Of a stretch of DNA of 64,000 bases, positions 17,603 through 26,770 are shown in pieces. The stretch's first letter is position 1, and each line of letters starts with the position of its first letter. The notes below the pieces were generated by a model, which saw only the letters and a program-made list of their open reading frames with translations, did no database searches and was not told where the DNA came from. Source of the stretch: Leptodesmis sichuanensis A121 (GTDB taxonomy: Bacteria; Cyanobacteriota; Cyanobacteriia; Leptolyngbyales; Leptolyngbyaceae); NCBI RefSeq assembly GCF_021379005.1, contig NZ_CP075171.1, positions 682,001 through 746,000 of the forward strand, written 5' to 3'. The translations under genes and the position numbers were made by a program.

Positions 17603-18565
17603 TTAGATTGGCAAATCTGCACGGGGATTAAAGGTTTCTAACTGGCGCAGTTTCTCGTAGAGCTCCCGCTCCTGCTCACTCAGTTCCTTGGGAACCACAA
17701 TTTGAATTTCGACAATTTGATCGCCGCGATCGCCCTCTGCCGACGGATACCCCTTGTTCGCTAACCGGAGCCGTTGCCCAGAACGGACTCCCGGCGGAAT
17801 CGAAACTTTCACTAATCCATCCAGGGTTGGCACCTGTACCTGTTCTCCCAACACCGCTTCACTGGGTGTAATGGGAAGCTGACAGACAATATCATTCCCC
17901 TCCAGCTTGAAGTAGGGATGGGGAGCAACCTCGATCTTCAAATACAAATCGCCCCCAGCGACTCCCTGCCCCTTCAGCCGGATCCGTTGTCCCGTCACCA
18001 TGCAAGCAGGCATATTGACTTCCAGCGATCGGCCATCCTCCAGGCGAATTCGCTCCCGTCCACCCAGATATGCTTTTTCCAGCGGCACTATCAGCCGAGC
18101 TTCTGCATCGCGACGACCACTGGGACGGGAGACTGTATAAGCCTTTTTGCTGGTGCCAGGACGGTAAGGTTCCTTGCTGGTTGTAGTGCTGCTGGTTGTC
18201 TCCTCGCGACGATTTAACAGTTGATCCACAAAACTGTTGAAGTCACTAAATTCACTGAAATTGAAGTCGTCTACCCCGCGATCGCTCATCCGATCCCAGA
18301 CTTTGGCTGCGGCTCCGGCGGCTCTCTGAAATCCCCGCTGTTTCCAGAACTGCCCATAGCGATCGTACTGGGCACGTTTGCCAGCATCTGAAAGCACTTC
18401 GTAAGCCTCATTGATGCTTTTAAACCGCTCCTCTGCCGCCTTATCGTTGGGATTTAAGTCAGGATGAAATTGACGGGCTAATCGCCGAAAAGCCTTTTTA
18501 ATCTCCTCAGGAGTTGCCTCTCTGGAAACTTCTAATATGTCGTAATAGTTCCGAAAATTTTGCAT
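17603..18565 (-). CDS. dnaJ: DnaJ-family co-chaperone without zinc finger (DnaJ3/CbpA type)
   Basis: A 320-residue type II J-protein. The J domain occupies residues 1-70 with the HPD motif at 34-36, which stimulates DnaK ATPase. A 60-residue linker contains no CXXCXGXG zinc-finger repeats. Two C-terminal substrate-binding beta-domains follow, with [17 protein letters not shown] near 160 and [19 protein letters not shown] near 235. The gene lies 96 bp downstream of dnaK on the same strand, the order known for the dnaK3-dnaJ3 pair of Synechocystis. The DnaK3 partnership is therefore a reasonable inference. Confidence 0.93.
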   Translation of the reverse strand: MQNFRNYYDILEVSREATPEEIKKAFRRLARQFHPDLNPNDKAAEERFKSINEAYEVLSDAGKRAQYDRYGQFWKQRGFQRAAGAAAKVWDRMSDRGVDDFNFSEFSDFNSFVDQLLNRREETTSSTTTSKEPYRPGTSKKAYTVSRPSGRRDAEARLIVPLEKAYLGGRERIRLEDGRSLEVNMPACMVTGQRIRLKGQGVAGGDLYLKIEVAPHPYFKLEGNDIVCQLPITPSEAVLGEQVQVPTLDGLVKVSIPPGVRSGQRLRLANKGYPSAEGDRGDQIVEIQIVVPKELSEQERELYEKLRQLETFNPRADLPI

Positions 18566-18580
18566 GGACGTGAGCGGTAG

Positions 18581-18623
18581 GAGGGGGATTGGGGATTAGG
18601 GATCGGGGATCAGGGGGCGGGGG
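18581..18623 (+). repeat. G-rich tract between dnaK and dnaJ
   Basis: The plus strand reads GAGGGGGATTGGGGATTAGGGATCGGGG and then AGGGGGCGGGGG. There are at least six runs of three or more G with loops of 1-4 bases, a strong G-quadruplex pattern. It lies on the template strand of the dnaK-dnaJ transcript, inside the 96-bp gap. Confidence 0.6.
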
Positions 18624-18661
18624 ATAGGAGACACCATCCTCCATCCCCTATTCACTCTTCC

Positions 18662-21193
18662 CTAAAGCCAGTCATCCTCATCATCCCAGTTGTCCTGGTA
18701 CAGGTTGGGGCGGGCATTGCGAGGAGGAGGGGTGGGTTTGCGATCGCTGCGGGGTGGCTCATAGCGATCGGGTTGTGCACTGCGAGGCTCTCTAGCAGGC
18801 GGACGAGGGCTGGCAGCCGGGCGATCGCGCTCAGCAGCAGGCTGATCCCGACGAGTTCGCTTGCTGTAGGATTCGTCATCTCCCCAGTCGTCATAAGCAT
18901 CGGATTTGCGGCTGCTGGTGCCATAGCGATCGTCCGGGCGGGCAGGTTTGCTGTAGTCCTGACTACCAGAGCGACTGGGCATATCTCGTTCTCGATTAGG
19001 TTCCCGTTTACTCTCCCGTGGGCTGTACTCGTTATCCCAAAAGTCGCGATCGGAGCGATCGTCGTACCGGGACGGAAGATTGTTGTTACGGGGGGCAGAA
19101 CTGCCGGAATTGGAATAGCTGGTATTGCCATAGCGATCGCTGCCATAGCTGCTGCTCCCGTATCCACCGCTGCTTCTGTTACTGCCATAACGATCGCTAC
19201 CATAGCTACCCCTGCCATAGCGATCGTTGCTGTAACTACTGCTGCCATAGCGATCGCTGCCATACCCTTGTCGTCCGTAGGAGGAGGAGCGATCATCGTA
19301 TTCATAGTAATCATCGTCGTCATCGGTAAAGAAGCTCTTGATGGCTCCCAACAGGCTGTCTTCCTCTTCCTCCTGTTTGTTGCGTTGATAGACTTCGCGG
19401 GTCAGATCGTACAGGGCATCTTGCAGATCGGCCTGAAAGCGATCAATGTTGCGATCGTCGTTCTGTTTCAGCGCATCTCGTAGCCGTTGAGAGGCACCTT
19501 CAATGCGGTTGCGGTAACTACTGACAAACTGCATACCAAAGTCGAGGGTAGCCTCTCGCAGTTGCCGCTCTGCCTTCAGGATCAGGGATTCCGCATCGTT
19601 CCGCTTCTGGACTTTTTCTTTCTTCAGGCGATCGCTGGCGGCAAATTCTTCTGCATCCTGAATCATCCGCTTCACTTCCTCATCACTCAGGGTAGAAGCA
19701 CCCTGAATGGTAATGCTCTGCTCCCGACCTGTGGTGCGATCCATCGCCGTCACCTGCAGGATACCGTTGGCATCAATATCAAAAGCAACCTGCACCTGGG
19801 GAATGCCTCTGGGAGCCGGAGGAATGCCCGTCAGCTTGAACCGTCCCAGGGATTTATTGCCTGCGGCCATCTCCCGTTCGCCTTGCAGGACATGAATCTC
19901 TACCATCGTCTGGTTATCTTCCCCGGTGGAGAAAATATCCGAGCGACGGACGGGAATGGTGGTATTGCGAGGAATCAGTTTTTTCATCAAGCCGCCGATC
20001 GTTTCTAACCCCAGGGAGAGGGGTGTAACGTCCAGCAACAGGATGTCTTTCACTTCACCCCCTAAAATGCCTGCCTGAATTGCCGCGCCCACCGCCACTA
20101 CCTCATCTGGATTGACGTTTTGATTGGGTTCGCGATCGATAAAACTACGCACCAGTTGCTGCACTGCCGGAATGCGAGTGGAGCCACCCACCAGCACCAC
20201 TTCATCAATTTGGGAAGGACTGAGGCCAGCATCGCGCATGGCTTGCTTCACGGGGCCACGCAGACGGGCAAATAAATCGGCACACAGGTCTTCAAACTGG
20301 GAACGGGTGAGGCGCGTTTCAATATGCTTGGGGCCGTCTGGCGTAGCGGTAATAAAGGGCAGGTTGATGTCGGTCGCGCTAACCCCAGACAGTTCGATTT
20401 TGGCTTTTTCTGCCGCTTCGGTGAGGCGTTGCAGAGCCTGGCGATCGCGCCGCAAGTCCACCCCTTCGGTTTCTAAAAACTTCTCGGCCAACCAATCCAC
20501 AATTTTCTTATCAAAATCGTTGCCGCCCAGTTGGGTATCCCCAGAAGTCGCTTTGACCTCAAACACTCCATCGCCTACATCCAGGATCGACACATCAAAG
20601 GTACCGCCCCCCAGGTCAAAGACGAGAATGGTTTGGTTGTCCCGCCGTTCCAGGCCATAAGCCAGTGACGCGGCGGTGGGTTCGTTTAGAATCCGCTTGA
20701 CTTCCAATCCGGCAATCCGTCCCGCGTCCCGGGTGGCCTGTCGTTGCGAATCGTTGAAATAAGCTGGAACAGTGATTACAGCTCCGGTCACGGGTTCTCC
20801 CAGATATCGGCTGGCCTCATCCACCAACTTTTTTAGGATCATGGCCGATATTTCTTCGGGGGCAAATTCTCGCTGCAATCGCGGGCACTTGATCTTGACG
20901 TTGCCGTTGTCATCCTTGCGAATCGTATAAGGCACTCGTTTCGATTCGGGGGACAATTCGGAGTACTTACGACCAATAAACCGCTTGACACCAAAAAAGG
21001 TGTTTTGCGGATCTAAAACGGCCTGACGACGGGCCAGTTGCCCCACCAACCGTTCTCCCTCTTTACTGAAACCCACGACGGAAGGGGTAGTCCGCATGCC
21101 CTCGGCGTTCGCAATCACGACGGGCTTGCCGCCTTCCATGACTGCGACGACCGAATTGGTGGTTCCCAAATCTATGCCGACTACTCTGCCCAT
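18662..21193 (-). CDS. dnaK: Hsp70 chaperone DnaK with long low-complexity tail (DnaK3-like)
   Basis: An 843-residue Hsp70. The ATPase domain starts [17 protein letters not shown] and carries [13 protein letters not shown] and [13 protein letters not shown]. The substrate-binding domain and helical lid end near residue 620. The last 220 residues differ from ordinary DnaK: an acid run, then Tyr/Gly/Ser/Arg-rich YGSDRYGS-type repeats (at least four), then Arg/Pro/Asp-rich sequence ending WDDEDDWL. Extended tails are known for cyanobacterial DnaK3, which associates with thylakoids, and the adjacent dnaJ fits that type. Much of the tail's repeat DNA is built around HIP1 palindromes. A family A palindrome lies 50 bp upstream of the start. 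Confidence 0.93.
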   Translation of the reverse strand: MGRVVGIDLGTTNSVVAVMEGGKPVVIANAEGMRTTPSVVGFSKEGERLVGQLARRQAVLDPQNTFFGVKRFIGRKYSELSPESKRVPYTIRKDDNGNVKIKCPRLQREFAPEEISAMILKKLVDEASRYLGEPVTGAVITVPAYFNDSQRQATRDAGRIAGLEVKRILNEPTAASLAYGLERRDNQTILVFDLGGGTFDVSILDVGDGVFEVKATSGDTQLGGNDFDKKIVDWLAEKFLETEGVDLRRDRQALQRLTEAAEKAKIELSGVSATDINLPFITATPDGPKHIETRLTRSQFEDLCADLFARLRGPVKQAMRDAGLSPSQIDEVVLVGGSTRIPAVQQLVRSFIDREPNQNVNPDEVVAVGAAIQAGILGGEVKDILLLDVTPLSLGLETIGGLMKKLIPRNTTIPVRRSDIFSTGEDNQTMVEIHVLQGEREMAAGNKSLGRFKLTGIPPAPRGIPQVQVAFDIDANGILQVTAMDRTTGREQSITIQGASTLSDEEVKRMIQDAEEFAASDRLKKEKVQKRNDAESLILKAERQLREATLDFGMQFVSSYRNRIEGASQRLRDALKQNDDRNIDRFQADLQDALYDLTREVYQRNKQEEEEDSLLGAIKSFFTDDDDDYYEYDDRSSSYGRQGYGSDRYGSSSYSNDRYGRGSYGSDRYGSNRSSGGYGSSSYGSDRYGNTSYSNSGSSAPRNNNLPSRYDDRSDRDFWDNEYSPRESKREPNRERDMPSRSGSQDYSKPARPDDRYGTSSRKSDAYDDWGDDESYSKRTRRDQPAAERDRPAASPRPPAREPRSAQPDRYEPPRSDRKPTPPPRNARPNLYQDNWDDEDDWL

Positions 21194-21242
21194 TCGTATG
21201 TGATCTCCCGTTGCTGCTTGAGCGATAGATTATGGCTGGAAC

Positions 21243-21314
21243 TAAACCGCTTCCACGGCCAGACCTGTAGTTTCTCTGAGGAAGATCTCCAGTTCTTGAT
21301 CTGGACGTGGTTTA
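21243..21314 (+). repeat. Palindromic dispersed repeat, family A, copy 3 (divergent centre)
   Basis: TAAACCGCTTCCACGGCCAG...CTGGACGTGGTTTA, 72 bp, upstream of dnaK. The centre (CTGAGGAAGATCTCCAG) differs from most copies, but the arms remain complementary. This argues for compensating changes or a separate subfamily shared with copy 7. Confidence 0.7.
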
Positions 21315-21500
21315 GTTGAATTCCATTGTATCGTGCGAAAGGAGCCTGCCCTGTTCAGGTAGAGCATCAAGCACGACGGCTACTTTTACGATTGCGTTCT
21401 GTCTTTCCTGAAGGACATTCGGTGAGCAAAAGACAGCGATCGCACTCTGGATTGCGATAATAGCAGCACTTCTGCCCATGCAACATCATGACTTCATGAT

Positions 21501-22931
21501 GACAGCAATTCTAAATTCAAAAAGCTAAGAGGAATCAGCAGTTTGAGCAGGCGGGGAATCAGAGAGCATGAAATTGAGGAGATGCTGCCAACTTTCAAAC
21601 CAGAGGTATTTGGTGAGCGCCAAAATATCTTGGAAAAAGCCCCTGCGCGTCCCTCGCTTGTGGCGAATCTGCTGATAGGAGAGGTCAACGAGATGCAAGA
21701 CGGTATGAAAGAGGAATGCCAAGAGATTGAGGGTGAGCAGAGTAGCAGCTAGATGGTGTTGACCATGGCCAAAGTTATGTTCGAGATGATAGCCCTTGGT
21801 CTTGAGGACGTTATGATTTTCGTTCTCAGTCTTCCACCGACTTCTGCCAGCGCTGACCACGTGGGGCACCGTTGCGGGAGTCAGGTCGTGGTCAGTCACC
21901 CAGGCATTGGTGTAGAGGACTTTGCCGTCTGATTCGCGCACCACTGTGAGTTCACACCAGTTGACTTGCAAAGCAGGTTGGGTGTCGCGCAGCGGAATTT
22001 GATTGACATAGCGGTAGCGATAAATTTCTTTCGTGCGTTTGTTCCACTGCGCTTGTTCTAAGGTTTTGACTTCGCCGTTGGCATCCAAATAGCCCAGCCA
22101 GTCGTAGAGGGCAGGGTGCGACTGTGGCAGACACGTAAAAATAAAGCTGAGTTGATGCTGTAAGCAGTGTTCGCACAGGGGTTGATGGCTATAGAGGTCA
22201 TCTCCAAGCAGGGTTATCCCTTGAGTTCCAAACCGAGCCGCATGAGTGCTGATCCACCGTTTGGCGGCTGCCACTTCACAGTCTTGCTTCTCATGCCCAT
22301 CTTGCGGGGTGACAAACTCTGGGACTAACGCAATCACCTGCGGTTGATCAGGCGCGACAATCGCTGGCAAAATCGCCTGATGAACGTAAGTGACCTTGCC
22401 ATTCTTGTGGGTTCGACTCGAACAGCACTGACAGTGAATCTTCTGCGACTTGAAGTACTCCGTGCCATCCAATGCCACCAACAAATCTCCATTCCATTGC
22501 TGATAGGATTTGAAATATCCCCCTCGCATCAAAGCGGCATAAACCTGGAAAAACACGGCAAACAATCCCACCGCTGCCACTTCATCCAACAAATTGCGGA
22601 TTTGCGCTGAACTCGGAATCTGGGCAATCCCAAACAAACTTTGGGCGTTGTCTTTGCCCCGCTGACTTTGCATCTGCCGCTGATGCTCTAGAAACGATTC
22701 ACATTGCATGAAGAACACCGAAAACGCCCCCAAAATCCCATCGCTCAGCTTGTAGCGCGTTCCATTGCTCGGCTGTCGCGGGTCAGCAATCTGTTCCACG
22801 ACTTGACGTAGATAGCTCAGCAACACAGCAAAACTCAGGGGCAGACTCTCCATGTTTCGGCTCTCGCGTAGGAATCTCTATCCTCTCTTCAGTTGTTCTT
22901 CCTGTCAAAATCTGAATTTGGAATTGCTGTC
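21501..22931 (-). mobile_element. Complete insertion sequence, 1431 bp
   Basis: The terminal inverted repeats GACAGCAATTCTAAATTCA (21501-21519) and its partner at 22913-22931 match at 18 of 19 positions. The 5-bp direct repeat ATGAT flanks the element at 21496-21500 and 22932-22936. One transposase gene fills the element. Intact ends, intact gene and identical duplications suggest a recent insertion. Confidence 0.92.
21525..22853 (-). CDS. DDE transposase of the 1431-bp insertion sequence
   Basis: A 442-residue transposase. Candidate catalytic acids are the Asp in LLVALDGTEYF near residue 149, the Asp in ITLLGDDLYSH near 216 and the Glu in RWKTENENHN near 345. A pair CQCC near residue 161 and CEHC further on suggest metal binding. 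The architecture resembles IS4-like or ISNCY transposases common in cyanobacteria; I cannot fix the family by eye. The frame is complete and fills the element from 78 bp inside the right end. The start is the first ATG. Confidence 0.88.
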   Translation of the reverse strand: MESLPLSFAVLLSYLRQVVEQIADPRQPSNGTRYKLSDGILGAFSVFFMQCESFLEHQRQMQSQRGKDNAQSLFGIAQIPSSAQIRNLLDEVAAVGLFAVFFQVYAALMRGGYFKSYQQWNGDLLVALDGTEYFKSQKIHCQCCSSRTHKNGKVTYVHQAILPAIVAPDQPQVIALVPEFVTPQDGHEKQDCEVAAAKRWISTHAARFGTQGITLLGDDLYSHQPLCEHCLQHQLSFIFTCLPQSHPALYDWLGYLDANGEVKTLEQAQWNKRTKEIYRYRYVNQIPLRDTQPALQVNWCELTVVRESDGKVLYTNAWVTDHDLTPATVPHVVSAGRSRWKTENENHNVLKTKGYHLEHNFGHGQHHLAATLLTLNLLAFLFHTVLHLVDLSYQQIRHKRGTRRGFFQDILALTKYLWFESWQHLLNFMLSDSPPAQTADSS

Positions 22932-22985
22932 ATGATGATCGTAAGCTTGCTGGGCTGTCCAGCCCTGGGGACATTTGAGATTCAT

Positions 22986-23105
22986 CTATGCCAGGGTTTG
23001 AAACAAAGGAACCCATCCTGGATCGGGCATTCCTCCCTTTAAATCCGCAACAGCAGGTGGAGATTGAGTTGACTGAGCGATATAGAAATTTTTAGATGCC
23101 TGCAT
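22986..23105 (-). CDS. 39-codon ORF, probable 5' part of the disrupted Fe-S-motif gene
   Basis: The peptide begins MQASKNFYIAQST and ends PDPGWVPLFQTLA. It stops at a TAG directly followed by the ATG of the Fe-S-motif frame, in the same frame. It has no assignable domain. Either it is the N-terminal half of an original 100-codon gene broken by a nonsense change, or it is a separate small peptide. It begins 32 bp after the stop of the SLH gene on the same strand. Confidence 0.35.
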   Translation of the reverse strand: MQASKNFYIAQSTQSPPAVADLKGGMPDPGWVPLFQTLA

Positions 23106-23136
23106 AATCCTCTGCCCTGGCTACTATTTACCTTAC

Positions 23137-24123
23137 TCATTGGGGCGATCGCGGAATCTGGCCCGTCGCTTCCATGCCCTTATAAACCAGTGCCGCAACA
23201 TCAGCGCGGGTGGCGGCTTGATTTGGTTTCAGCAACTGGCTGTCTGGATCTCCGGGCAGTAAACCAGCCTGGATAGCAGCCGCCATACTGCCTCTAGCCC
23301 AAGCTGGTACCTCTGTGTTGTCTGGGTAAGCCTGCAAAACAGCTTCTGGATTGGCCGGAACTTGGGTGCCCAACCCTTTCACCATTGAACTGACTGCTTC
23401 CACTCGTGAAACCTGCTGTTCTGGGCGGAAGGTGCCATCAGGGTAGCCCGTCATGAAGTTGCTCTTAACCGCTTTATCGACGGCTGATCCATAACTCGCT
23501 GGCACGTCGGGAAATTGCTTCGGAGGACGCTGATCCGGTTTGGTAAAGGCTTTCTGGAGTTGAATTGCAAATTGTCCCCGTGTCACAGGTTCATTCGGTT
23601 TGAAGTTGCCATCTGGAAAGCCACCAATAATGCCACGGGCAGAGAGTGCAGCAATAAAGGGATAGGCCCAGTAGGTATTGGGAACATCCGGAAAGGCGAT
23701 CGCGGCCTGAGGTGGAGGCACGGGTACGACTGTTTGAGTAGGAACAGGAGTAGGAGTGAGCGTAGGAGTAGGCGTGACCACCGAAACTTCAGGACTGATG
23801 GTGGGAGTGGGGCTGGCCGTTGGACTGGCTTCTACCGTTGGACTGACTTGCACGGTAGGGCTGACTGTAGGACTGGCCTGTACCGTTGGTGGCGAAATTG
23901 TAACCGTGGGAGTTGGAGAGGGAGACAGTTGCAGGAATGGCAAGAGTCTGGCGGCGGTTTCACCGGGTTGGTTGAGCCAGCTTGAGACATCAAACCCTTG
24001 TCGCCCCTGAGTTAAGGCCCAGAAGAAAATAGCACCAAACGCAAGAAAGGCGACCAGTAGCGCGATCGGCTCATCATCTCTGAAACGGGGGGGACGTTGC
24101 CCAGGAGGAGAAGAGTTTGACAT
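23137..24123 (-). CDS. S-layer homology (SLH) domain protein with membrane anchor
   Basis: A 328-residue protein. A short basic N-terminus is followed by one membrane helix (PIALLVAFLAFGAIFFWAL near residues 20-38). A Pro/Thr/Ser/Val-rich spacer of about 80 residues with SPTVSPT-type repeats follows, then three SLH motifs: FPDVPNTYWAYPFIAALSARG, FPDVPASYGSAVDKAV and YPDNTEVPAWARGSM. SLH motifs bind peptidoglycan-linked polymers, so the protein probably spans from the inner membrane to the wall. The ATG at 24123 is preferred to the TTG at 24156 because AGGG lies upstream at suitable distance. Confidence 0.88.
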   Translation of the reverse strand: MSNSSPPGQRPPRFRDDEPIALLVAFLAFGAIFFWALTQGRQGFDVSSWLNQPGETAARLLPFLQLSPSPTPTVTISPPTVQASPTVSPTVQVSPTVEASPTASPTPTISPEVSVVTPTPTLTPTPVPTQTVVPVPPPQAAIAFPDVPNTYWAYPFIAALSARGIIGGFPDGNFKPNEPVTRGQFAIQLQKAFTKPDQRPPKQFPDVPASYGSAVDKAVKSNFMTGYPDGTFRPEQQVSRVEAVSSMVKGLGTQVPANPEAVLQAYPDNTEVPAWARGSMAAAIQAGLLPGDPDSQLLKPNQAATRADVAALVYKGMEATGQIPRSPQ

Positions 24124-24251
24124 GGAATTTACCCTGACAGGATGAATGCTATCCAAGATGCCACAATCCTAGAGAGGTGAATCATTTTTGTAAAGCTCAG
24201 GATTGTGAATTTCACTCATAAAACCTTAGACACTTTTACCCATCCACCTAG

Positions 24252-25436
24252 CTACCCCTTCCCTACGATCTCCTTCAATCCCCTCACTAGCCGCCCAATC
24301 CCCTCCTGCGCCATGTCCCGTTCCAGAGCCGCATAGGCCACTCGCAGGTAGCAGCCATCCTGGAGGCCAAACGTGCCTCCGGGGAGAACGGCTACGCGAT
24401 AGTGCTGGATAAGTTGCTGAATTAAGTCCATTGCTTTAAGGGAAGTGTGGATACGGAGGAGGAAGTAGAACGCGCCATCGGTGGGAGGGATGGTGCAAAG
24501 GTCTGGAATGGTTTGCAGTTCTTGCAGCATCAGTTGGCGGACTGCCGCGATCGCCCCTAATCGTTCCTGACAGTACTTCCTGCCCACCTGCAAAGCTCCC
24601 AGAGCCGCATATTGAGAAATCACAGCGGGGCAGATGACGTTCGTGTCCTGAATTTTCATGATTGGGAGCAGCAGGGACGCTGGGATGACCATGTAGCCAA
24701 TTCGCCAACTGGCAAATCCGTAAGCTTTCGAGAGGCTGAACAGGGAAATCGTATAGTCTGCGTTTCCGGCAATGCTGCCAGGAGTAAAGGCTGTCACACC
24801 GTTGTAGGTGAAATACTCATAAGCGGCATCGTGAATGTGATACAGGCTATACGTGCGGCAAAGCTGATTCACCTGCCGCAATACCGCTTCCGGGTAGACA
24901 ACTCCGGTAGGATTATTCGGTGAAATAGTGACGATCGCCCGCGTGCGTTCCGTAATCGCCTGCTGAATCTTCTCGACTTGAAGCTGGTAGTTCTCATCCG
25001 TAGGCACACAAACGGCATGACATCCGGCAATTTGAATCGCCATTTCATGATTGAAGTAATAGGGCGTTTGCAGAATGATTTCGTCACCGGGATTGGTAAT
25101 CGCCAACACCGCATTCAAAAAGCCCATATTGCTGCCTGCAGTGACCACAACCTGCTGCTGATCGCCGATCGTGATCCCGTTCTCCGTTTGCAGTTTGGCC
25201 GCGATCGCTTCCAGTAATAGTGGAATGCCCTGGACAGATTGGTATTTGTGGTTATTGGGACGATTGAGAAATTCGCTAATCTGGGCGATCGCTGCTGGCG
25301 GCGGCCCATAGGAAACCACTCCCTGCCCCAGCGAAATGGTGCCTGGATGTTGCCGAATAAGTTCTCCGACGATCGGGATCACGGGAGTCTGCACCTGATC
25401 CATCCGGGTGGAGTTTGGCTTACTCCATGTCTCCAT
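24252..25436 (-). CDS. Class I/II pyridoxal-phosphate aminotransferase
   Basis: A 394-residue fold-type I aminotransferase acting in the cytoplasm. Visible features include ISLGQGVVSYGPPP near the start, AGSNMGFLNAVLAITNPGDEII, the SPNNPTGVVYPE motif and ISLFSLSKAYGFASWRIGY, whose Lys binds the cofactor. An Arg near the end (YLRVAYAALE) binds the substrate carboxylate. Substrate specificity is not readable; aspartate, aromatic or LL-diaminopimelate-type donors are all possible. The start at 25436 follows GGAGGAGAAGGGG and overlaps the end of lpxA by 17 bases, so translation is probably coupled. A shorter start at 25403 is also possible. Confidence 0.9.
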   Translation of the reverse strand: METWSKPNSTRMDQVQTPVIPIVGELIRQHPGTISLGQGVVSYGPPPAAIAQISEFLNRPNNHKYQSVQGIPLLLEAIAAKLQTENGITIGDQQQVVVTAGSNMGFLNAVLAITNPGDEIILQTPYYFNHEMAIQIAGCHAVCVPTDENYQLQVEKIQQAITERTRAIVTISPNNPTGVVYPEAVLRQVNQLCRTYSLYHIHDAAYEYFTYNGVTAFTPGSIAGNADYTISLFSLSKAYGFASWRIGYMVIPASLLLPIMKIQDTNVICPAVISQYAALGALQVGRKYCQERLGAIAAVRQLMLQELQTIPDLCTIPPTDGAFYFLLRIHTSLKAMDLIQQLIQHYRVAVLPGGTFGLQDGCYLRVAYAALERDMAQEGIGRLVRGLKEIVGKG

Positions 25437-26235
25437 CCCCTTCTCCTCCGCCGGAACGCTTGAAGAACTTACAGATTCCCCGTTTAGACTCTCGAATGAA
25501 TTGACACAATTCCTGCACCAGTTCTGAGTCAAATTCTCGCTCTAATTTATCCGTGGCCTGAGACACGTTGAGGCCAGAGGTATACAGCACCAGCAGAGCT
25601 TGTTTAAGCATCCGGCGATCGCTGGCGGTAAATCCAGCCCGTCTCAGTCCCACCACATTCAAGCCCATGATCGTATTCGGGCTGACACTGCGAGTGATGC
25701 AAAAGGGCAGCACATCTTTTTGCACAGCAGAAGCCCCAGACATCATCGCCAGTCTGCCCACTCGCGTAAACTGATGCACCAGACAGTTGCCACTGATGAA
25801 CGCCCGATCGCCCACTTCCACATACCCGGCCAGGAGTGCGCCGTTTGCCACAATCACTTGATTGCCCAGCTTCACATTATGGGCCAGATGACTTTGGGCC
25901 ATCAGCAGACAACCATTGCCAACTTCGGTTACACTTCCGGCCTGCGTCCCTCGGTGAATGGTGACATTTTCCCGAATCACACAATCATCACCAATCCGGA
26001 CATAACTTTCTGCTTCCCGATAGGCCAGATCCTGCGGCAAATCCCCCAGTACGGCTCCGGCATGAACCCGACAGCGATCGCCCAGCGTAGTGTAGTTCAA
26101 AATTGTGACATGGGGGCCAATGACGCACCCATCTCCAATCTTGACCTTGCCCTCAATATAGGCAAAGGCTCCAATCTTGACATCTTTGCCCAATTCGGCC
26201 CCAGGCCCAATGACAGCCGTTGGGTGGATCTCCAT
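25420..26235 (-). CDS. lpxA: Acyl-ACP--UDP-N-acetylglucosamine O-acyltransferase
   Basis: A 271-residue left-handed beta-helix acyltransferase, the first committed step of lipid A synthesis. Hexapeptide repeats run from IHPTAVIGPGAELGKDVKIG to about residue 185. The catalytic His is in the SHLAHNVKLGNQV segment, and GNCLVHQFTRVGRLAMMSG is the typical following helix-turn. A short helical C-terminus ends Glu/Asp-rich. In many cyanobacteria lpxA sits with lpxC, fabZ and lpxB. Here none of these is adjacent, and the downstream partner is an aminotransferase gene that overlaps its 3' end. Confidence 0.94.
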   Translation of the reverse strand: MEIHPTAVIGPGAELGKDVKIGAFAYIEGKVKIGDGCVIGPHVTILNYTTLGDRCRVHAGAVLGDLPQDLAYREAESYVRIGDDCVIRENVTIHRGTQAGSVTEVGNGCLLMAQSHLAHNVKLGNQVIVANGALLAGYVEVGDRAFISGNCLVHQFTRVGRLAMMSGASAVQKDVLPFCITRSVSPNTIMGLNVVGLRRAGFTASDRRMLKQALLVLYTSGLNVSQATDKLEREFDSELVQELCQFIRESKRGICKFFKRSGGGEGDGDME

Positions 26236-26393
26236 TCACAATCCTCGCTCTTACACTAATTCAGAAACTGAATGGATTATCAGAGGCCAATGGAGTTTCT
26301 GTCAAAGGAACCTGAAAAGATAAGTAGATGAGTGGCCATAGTGATAGGTGAAACATCATTTGTTTTAAGAAATTAATGACCTGTCTCATCACA

Positions 26394-26708
26394 GGGTGCA
26401 TATCACTTTTGCCCTCACCCTAAATCCCTCTCCCCAATTGGGCTACTGTGTACATACATCTCGGTAAAACCCAAAGTCTAGATCCGGGGGACTTCCCCCC
26501 GATCCCCCGCTGCGTGGGGTTTGGGGGGCTGCCACCCAAGCCAGGAGTTTGGGTCTAACAAGTAGACTTCGGTGCAACCACGTCCTAATGACTTGTGTGT
26601 ACACGGCAGCCCCAATTGGGAGAGAGACTTTGAGATGGCTCGGCTCCCCTTCTCCCAGGTTGGGAGAAGGGGCTGGGGGATGAGGGCCTACAAAGGTGAC
26701 ATATTCTC
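26394..26708 (+). mobile_element. 137-bp MITE-like element, family C, copy 2, split by a nested insert
   Basis: The copy reads GGGTGCATATCACTTTTGCC... at its left end and GGTGACATATTCTC at its right. TCATCACA (8-9 bp with the neighbouring C) flanks it at 26386-26393 and 26709-26716. Between 26443 and 26609 another element has inserted in the CCCAATTGGG hairpin. Without the insert and its duplication the copy is again about 137 bp. Confidence 0.82.
26443..26609. mobile_element. 167-bp MITE-like element, family E, nested in family C
   Basis: The ends CTACTGTGTACATACA and TGTGTGTACACGGCAG are imperfect inverted repeats. The 11-bp sequence CCCCAATTGGG stands on both sides (26432-26442 and 26610-26620) as a target duplication. 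The interior has palindromic C/G-rich segments (GGGGGACTTCCCCCC) and no gene. Only one copy is seen in the window. Confidence 0.75.
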
Positions 26709-26770
26709 TCATCACATCTTCTTGCAGACGATCGAGGCTCTTTTAAAAATGAAAAATACCCGGTTTTTCC

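Larger units (their letters stand above)
21367..22985 (-). pseudogene. Small endonuclease III-type Fe-S motif ORF interrupted by an IS
   Basis: Removing the IS at 21501-22931 and one copy of its 5-bp duplication restores an open frame of 60 codons, from ATG at 22985 to TGA at 21367. It encodes CPQGWTAQQAYDHHEVMMLH then GQKCCYYRNPECDRC and LLLTECPSG. The four cysteines follow C-X6-C-X2-C-X5-C, the exact spacing of the [4Fe-4S] loop at the end of endonuclease III and MutY. No helix-hairpin-helix catalytic domain precedes it. The frame continues upstream through a single TAG into a 39-codon ORF, so the ancestral gene may have had about 100 codons. Function now lost or doubtful. Confidence 0.6.

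Noticed and set aside
18652-19483. Two long alternate frames over the DnaK tail, Ala/Thr/Ile-rich and Cys/His-rich
   Set aside because: They arise from the low-complexity GCGATCGC-rich coding DNA of the DnaK tail read in other frames.
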